A stretch of DNA of 27,198 bases, from IMG/VR virus record IMGVR_UViG_3300043409_001314, positions 1 to 27,198 of that record, one strand, 5' to 3'. Below are positions 24,251 through 27,198 of this stretch, piece after piece (positions within the stretch are counted from its first letter, which is position 1; each line of letters begins with the position of its first letter). The notes below the pieces were generated by a model. It had not been told where the DNA came from, did no database searches, and saw nothing but the letters and a program-made list of their open reading frames with translations. The translations under genes were made by a program, and so were the position numbers. Source of the DNA: a virus.

Positions 24251-24368
24251 CGCTGTTTTTTTATCACGTCTTAGATGATGTGTTAAGTTTTATCGGTTTT
24301 TTTACTACCTTTAAGAAGTGTTTCAGCTTTATACCTAATCAGGAGTTTCTAAACCTTGCGACGTTATG
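24251..24368 (-). promoter_or_regulatory. AT-rich gap with two A-tracts, possible promoter
   Basis: Non-coding on both strands. On the - strand it holds two A7 tracts (24303-24297 and 24262-24256) 41 bp apart, about four helical turns, which could bend DNA. A TTAACA hexamer with a 17-bp spacer to TAAAAA lies just before the nuclease ATG; if used, the mRNA would be nearly leaderless. This is the only clear break in the early operon. Confidence 0.3.
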
Positions 24369-24596
24369 TTAGTGAATTGGCGCCGTAGTAAATAATCGGC
24401 GCCGGCCTTTGATTACTTCAAGTGGCGGTGGTTCTACTGGCGGCTGATAGCGATAAATAGGCGGGATATAATACTTAAAAGGCTTGGCCGGTGCTGGAGG
24501 CTTAGGCATGCGTTTGTGTTTAGGCGCGGGATCTCCAAGCTGAATGAGGCCGGCAGCAATAGCGTCAGCCACTATTTTTTTAGGATCAAGGCGCAT
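24369..24596 (-). CDS. Small Pro-rich protein, unknown
   Basis: A 75-aa basic protein. The first 22 residues form a helix (PKKIVADAIAAGLIQLGDP); the rest is proline-, lysine- and tyrosine-rich (KPPAPAKPFKYYIPPIYRYQPP, then VEPPPLEVIKGRRRL in pieces) and probably disordered. The start overlaps the end of the SWIM-type gene by 11 bp, so it belongs to the early operon. Near its 3' end GGCGCCG (24379-24385) and CGGCGCC (24397-24403) form a 7-bp stem that may stabilise or end the transcript. No family recognised. A helix followed by a flexible tail suits a binding adaptor, but that is inference. Confidence 0.45.
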   Translation of the reverse strand: MRLDPKKIVADAIAAGLIQLGDPAPKHKRMPKPPAPAKPFKYYIPPIYRYQPPVEPPPLEVIKGRRRLFTTAPIH

Positions 24597-24810
24597 CGGC
24601 TAGGTGGTATTCTGAGTATTCTTTTACGGCTGTTAGGTGCCTACAATAAAATTGGTTACCAGTGCGCTGCCTATAACGTCGCTGCCGTGTCGTCCAAGAC
24701 ACGCAACCGCATGACTCAGCAATAATATCGACGGTGTGGCATTGCGGTGGAAAGCTTACACTGCTTACCAAAAAACGATCAGGCTGACCTTTAATGGGTG
24801 TAACGGTCAT
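24586..24810 (-). CDS. SWIM-type zinc-finger mini-protein
   Basis: A 74-aa protein consisting of little more than a SWIM-like zinc finger. The ligands are arranged C-x-C (SCGCVSW, about residues 33-35), about 20 residues, then C-x-H (FYCRHL), with a short beta hairpin before (DRFLVSSVSFPPQCHTVDII). SWIM fingers (CxCx(n)CxH) bind DNA or protein in recombination-related factors and transposases. The gene overlaps its upstream neighbour by ATGA and its downstream neighbour by 11 bp. Similar free-standing fingers occur beside replication genes in other phages as I recall. Roles in single-strand DNA handling or as an adaptor for the operon's ERF/nuclease are guesses. Confidence 0.6.
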   Translation of the reverse strand: MTVTPIKGQPDRFLVSSVSFPPQCHTVDIIAESCGCVSWTTRQRRYRQRTGNQFYCRHLTAVKEYSEYHLADAP

Positions 24811-25418
24811 GCTTGGCGTAGTCTTGTCTGTTCATCATCTTGCTCAACAGGCTCACTAAAGTGCGCAGCAGTTGCCGTATTGTTAATCAAAAAGGTCTGC
24901 TGGATAGTATCAAGGTCATGCCAGGGCTTGTCACGATCTACAAACTCAGGAAACGCATTACGCCAGCCAGCCGGCTCAGGTGGTGACACTTTCTGATGCG
25001 GGGCTGGTGTATGCGCACCACGCCGGCGCCATGTCGATACGTCATCAGCAAACCTACCCTGGCGATACCATGTGCCAGGGTTAGGGCATCGATCTCCACC
25101 GTCTTGCATGTAGCGGTAAGATGATGGCCACGACCTTACTGCCTCGGCAAACTGGCTGGTTTTATCTAGAAGATACGCTGCCTCATGCTTACGCAGCGCA
25201 CCAGTTATGGCTAGCAAGGCATCTTCTTTGCCTACCTTGCGCGGGTATAGCTCATAAATACTTTCAGCAGCCGGCACGATCTCTGACTTGCGCCGTGCTT
25301 TGCTAGCCGTCTCATGCAACGCACTAGCTGCCTCGACAATCTCCATCGAGGTCAGCCTGCGGCCTAGCTCTTTAGCTTTGAGCGTGCAGTTAGCTATTAA
25401 CTTTTCGCGGAAAGTCAC
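24807..25418 (-). CDS. Phage replication-associated protein (putative)
   Basis: A 203-aa protein with a domain common in phage replication genes. Its signature is IYELYPRKVGKEDALLAI (residues 54-71), a helix with LLDKTSQFAEAVRSW, and NPGTWYRQGRFADD (about 113-126). This 'YP.K.GK..A..AI...L' plus 'P.TW...GR..DD' pair occurs at the C-terminus of replisome-organiser or helicase-loader-like proteins, where an N-terminal HTH is often present. Here that part is short (residues 1-50, helical, Lys/Arg-rich), so the protein may work with another DNA-binding partner. The start overlaps the 69-aa gene by 29 bp; an internal ATG at 25346 is an alternative. Its stop overlaps the SWIM gene start by ATGA. 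Confidence 0.6.
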   Translation of the reverse strand: MTFREKLIANCTLKAKELGRRLTSMEIVEAASALHETASKARRKSEIVPAAESIYELYPRKVGKEDALLAITGALRKHEAAYLLDKTSQFAEAVRSWPSSYRYMQDGGDRCPNPGTWYRQGRFADDVSTWRRRGAHTPAPHQKVSPPEPAGWRNAFPEFVDRDKPWHDLDTIQQTFLINNTATAAHFSEPVEQDDEQTRLRQA

Positions 25419-25599
25419 TGGCTCTATTTAGGTTAACTGCTTTGATCTCTGCTGCTCTCACTTCTGCGCACATGCCAACAGTGCGATGGCTGGGGCCATG
25501 ATTCCAAAAGCGTGCTACTGTTTCAATCTTCTCACGACCCTCCCAGTACAGGTCAGTACGCTCTTGGCAGATGCCGTTTCGTGTATTCGGCTCATTCAT
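25390..25599 (-). CDS. Unknown 69-aa early protein
   Basis: Small protein between the ERF gene and the replication-type gene. Its ATG shares one base with the ERF stop (TGATG at 25601-25597), indicating coupled translation, and its end overlaps the next gene by 29 bp. The sequence has no recognised motif: a charged N-terminus (NGICQERTDLYWEGREKI), aromatic/His residues in VARFWNHGPSH and an Ala/Val/Glu helix MCAEVRAAEIKAVNLNR. Two cysteines are too few for a finger. It is kept because of its coupling and placement, not because of similarity. Confidence 0.4.
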   Translation of the reverse strand: MNEPNTRNGICQERTDLYWEGREKIETVARFWNHGPSHRTVGMCAEVRAAEIKAVNLNRASDFPRKVNS

Positions 25600-26360
25600 C
25601 AGAATGGTACGTCATCAAGTGCGTTATCATTCAATTCTGCCTGCTTTGGCGCTGACGCAACAGCAGCCGGCTGGCCGCGCCCAGTTGCCTGGTCTAACGC
25701 ACTGCGCAGATCTAGATCAGCCTGGGCGATAGCGCCCCGAAACTCTTTCGGCGTATAATTACCCGCCCACCACTCCAGATCACGTTGCGGCATGTCACCG
25801 AGCGTCTGGCCGGCATACTTCTTAATAAACTTAGGCACTACCATTGAGCGCCAACTGCCGTCATTAGCGGCCGCAGGCGCTGCCAAAGGCTGACTTGGTA
25901 CGGAAACCGGCTTAGATGGCTTCATAACGGTGGCAATCGGTGCCTGATAGGCTGGCGCATGTGATGGCAGGCTAGCTTTCTGGCCATCATCGTCCTCATC
26001 AGCCACAATGCCCAAGATCGATGCCAGGCTATAGCGCCGTGCATAAGTGGCAGCGCTGCCGATCCCCTGGGGATCTGCCTTAGCCGGCACCATTGAGATC
26101 GTGCCTGAGATCCATTGGCCAGACTCGTGCATCAAGGTGGTTACAAGGTCTAACCGAGTGCCATCAGTAGGCGCATAGGTCTGGACTACGCTCAGACCAT
26201 TGGCGCCGAGTACCTCGCGTGCTGCATCCCAGACGCTGCCCAAGCTGGCATAATGATTACGGAAATGCGGATTGACCGCATCTTTGGCAGCCGGTGACAG
26301 GCTGGACTGAGCAACAGCCAAGGCTTTTGCTAGGTGATTAATTTCTGGTGAATGACTCAT
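25599..26360 (-). CDS. erf: ERF-family single-strand annealing protein
   Basis: Recombinase of the ERF superfamily, which coats single-stranded DNA and anneals complementary strands for phage recombination and repair. The conserved domain is residues about 5-130: NPHFRNHYASLGSVWDA (30-46), LMHESGQWISGTI (76-88) and KADPQGIGSAATYARRYSL (94-112), then LGIVADEDDDG. A Pro/Ala/Ser linker follows (about 130-170), then a C-terminal domain with WRSMVVPKFIKKYAGQTLGDM and LEWWAGNYTPKEF. The last residues, NALDDVPF, resemble the acidic tip of bacterial SSB proteins. The start overlaps a 38-aa basic ORF (ATGA at 26360-26357), and the stop overlaps the next gene. 253 aa is normal for the family. Confidence 0.92.
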   Translation of the reverse strand: MSHSPEINHLAKALAVAQSSLSPAAKDAVNPHFRNHYASLGSVWDAAREVLGANGLSVVQTYAPTDGTRLDLVTTLMHESGQWISGTISMVPAKADPQGIGSAATYARRYSLASILGIVADEDDDGQKASLPSHAPAYQAPIATVMKPSKPVSVPSQPLAAPAAANDGSWRSMVVPKFIKKYAGQTLGDMPQRDLEWWAGNYTPKEFRGAIAQADLDLRSALDQATGRGQPAAVASAPKQAELNDNALDDVPF

Positions 26361-26473
26361 TGGCTTGGGATGTTTAGTTTGCTGTAGCGTTTACGTTTCT
26401 CAGCCTGGGCAGCCCAAAGTTTTGATTTGGTTACTCCAGACTTGTTAATTTTATATGTGCGGCGACGGCTCAT
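26357..26473 (-). CDS. Tiny basic protein, 38 aa
   Basis: ATG at 26473 to TGA at 26357 encodes 38 residues, starting MSRRRTYKINKSGVTKSKLW and ending YSKLNIPSQ. Fourteen of 38 residues are Lys or Arg against one Glu, so it is strongly basic and could bind nucleic acid. The stop overlaps the ERF ATG (ATGA). The same overlap style is used by the surrounding genes, which argues for a real gene. The start lies at the end of a 21-bp direct repeat. It fills what would otherwise be a gap of 140 bp in a compact operon. Confidence 0.55.
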   Translation of the reverse strand: MSRRRTYKINKSGVTKSKLWAAQAEKRKRYSKLNIPSQ

Positions 26474-26510
26474 GTATGTTAAATTGGCTGTTATGTATGT
26501 TAAATTAGCT
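26472..26510 (-). repeat. Two 18-bp direct repeats, 21-bp period
   Basis: On the + strand, ATGTATGTTAAATTGGCT at 26472-26489 and ATGTATGTTAAATTAGCT at 26493-26510 differ at one base and start 21 bp apart, two turns of the helix. One copy covers the start codon of the 38-aa gene, the other the stop of the 60-aa gene. This may be a regulator binding site (operator) or a duplicated translation-start leader. Confidence 0.7.
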
Positions 26511-26682
26511 TGGTAGGTTTCACGATGTCAGCGCACACCAGAAACACATCTTGGCTGCGCTTATCCCTGGCTTGCTTCATCTCGTGCTGCTGTAGCACGG
26601 CTTCAGCAATGTGTTTATCAGCCTCATTCCCGCGCAGGGACAGGCGCAGGGCATCAAGTAAATTTGATTCGTTATCGGTCAT
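26500..26682 (-). CDS. Unknown 60-aa early protein
   Basis: A short, mostly helical, acidic-to-neutral protein (TDNESNLLDALRLSLRGNEADKHIAEAVLQ in continuing helix turns, then HEMKQARDKRSQDVFLVCADIVKP). It has no recognised motif. Its ATG overlaps the stop of the winged-helix-like gene (ATGA at 26682-26679), and its own stop lies within the second copy of the 21-bp direct repeat. It appears to be an ordinary member of the early operon, transcribed before ERF. Function unknown. Confidence 0.4.
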   Translation of the reverse strand: MTDNESNLLDALRLSLRGNEADKHIAEAVLQQHEMKQARDKRSQDVFLVCADIVKPTKLI

Positions 26683-26927
26683 GGTGCTAATAATCGGTAA
26701 AAGCTATGGCGCACTCCATCTTTCGCCACTTCAGTACGCTGCTCTATGCAGCAGCCACGCTTACGAGCGTCACTGACCCTGCTATGCACCGCGTAAGCAC
26801 CAGTATAGCCTACTAACGTAGGCAGGCTGACCCATTGGCCGGCCGAGCGCTGGAGACGATCAATCAGCTTATCAGTCTGAGTGATGCCACCACCGGTAAA
26901 CACAAACGTAGCTTGTAGATCATTCAT
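26679..26927 (-). CDS. Winged-helix-like DNA-binding protein (putative)
   Basis: An 82-aa protein with a helix-turn-helix reading QWVSLPTLVGYTGAYAVHSRV and DARKRGCCIEQR: a 'W-v-s-l-p-L' helix, a turn and a recognition helix ending SDARKRG, followed by a wing (VRHSFYRLL). This pattern ('lL..Gw.t...L......hSRisdLR..G..I') is common to small phage regulators and replication-related DNA-binding proteins. It lies in the early operon after the methyltransferase, overlapping it by 8 bp. A regulatory role, perhaps at the 21-bp repeats about 200 bp downstream, is inference. Confidence 0.6.
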   Translation of the reverse strand: MNDLQATFVFTGGGITQTDKLIDRLQRSAGQWVSLPTLVGYTGAYAVHSRVSDARKRGCCIEQRTEVAKDGVRHSFYRLLAP

Positions 26928-27198
26928 TGATTTGTTTAATTAAGGTTAAGAAAGCTTTGGTTGCGGTTGCGGGGACAACTCCGTTGCCGAGCAGTCGAAG
27001 TTCGTCGGTGCGATTGTCACAGGCAGCCTGCAACTTGGCATAGTCCAGCCCACTGGCAGTCCCATCAGCGTCTCGACCCAACGGGGATTGAGTTTGCCGT
27101 TTGCCTGCGTTTGAAGATTCTGCGCTCCTTCTTTGTTTGGTGCCTGACCCGCACCAGTCGAGCAATTGGCATGCGGTGTTGCCCACGACTCTTGGCGG
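26920..27198 (-). CDS. DNA cytosine methyltransferase, C-terminal part (cut by window edge)
   Basis: Partial gene; the frame stays open to the right edge (5' end outside). The visible 90 or so residues end with NRTDELRLLGNGVVPATATKAF and LTLIKQINE in direct continuation, the final motif of phage and bacterial DNA (cytosine-5-)methyltransferases, 'L-R-x-L-G-N-x-V-x-P', which precedes the last helix. The segment before it (QTQSPLGRDADGTASGLDYAKLQ) is variable in the family. The SAM loop and PCQ catalytic motif are not in the window, so target base and specificity are unknown. It is first in the visible part of the early operon and overlaps the winged-helix gene by 8 bp. A GTG at 27186 is not its true start. 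Confidence 0.7.
   Translation of the reverse strand, partial: PPRVVGNTACQLLDWCGSGTKQRRSAESSNAGKRQTQSPLGRDADGTASGLDYAKLQAACDNRTDELRLLGNGVVPATATKAFLTLIKQINE

Overview
The window is part of a tailed, double-stranded DNA phage (Caudoviricetes), most likely a siphovirus with lambda-type head genes. I see no tRNA, rRNA, CRISPR array, insertion sequence, integrase or endolysin. The host is not identified. Many free-standing starts lack a Shine-Dalgarno sequence and follow an A/C-rich leader, often AACAACATG. This points to a host that depends little on Shine-Dalgarno pairing. From memory, several families here (fibre C-terminal domain, the 177-aa lysis-region protein, the small CxxC protein) recur in aquatic phage contigs.

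Left arm, + strand, 58-23634 (late genes). Packaging: small terminase and GpA-type large terminase. Next come a SAM methyltransferase and a glycosyltransferase-like protein, a gpW-like connector, a portal with a C-terminal cysteine-rich domain, a protease/scaffold and the major capsid protein. A strong hairpin terminator follows the capsid gene, then a second glycosyltransferase. Neck and tail: FII-like joiner, neck/tail-completion protein, tail terminator, tube protein, probable chaperone and a short tape measure (413 aa). Tail tip and adsorption: several small beta-rich proteins and a 1721-aa fibre with a pectate-lyase-like beta-helix. Lysis and accessory region: two membrane proteins (XhlA-like and holin-like), small conserved unknown genes, a metallophosphoesterase and a small HTH-like protein.

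Right arm, - strand, 23828-27198 (early genes, running right to left): the C-terminal end of a DNA methyltransferase cut by the window edge, a winged-helix-like protein, a 60-aa protein, a 38-aa basic peptide, an ERF annealing protein, a 69-aa protein, a replication-type 203-aa protein, a SWIM zinc-finger mini-protein, a proline-rich protein, and after a 118-bp AT-rich gap a PD-(D/E)XK nuclease. Most neighbours overlap, as in one operon. The two arms converge on a 193-bp intergenic region rich in inverted repeats.

The most striking global signal is the palindrome GCCGGC. I count about 70 copies by hand, against about 7 expected by chance. It occurs in different reading contexts and between genes, but is missing from 14.06-15.34 kb and 19.33-22.0 kb, which look like later-acquired modules. 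A phage DNA methyltransferase at the right edge makes self-methylation of this word a testable idea. Other points of interest are the sugar/methyl-transfer genes inside the head cluster, the ERF protein with an SSB-like acidic tip, a 21-bp direct repeat at the 38-aa gene, and two very small genes coupled to their neighbours by overlap.
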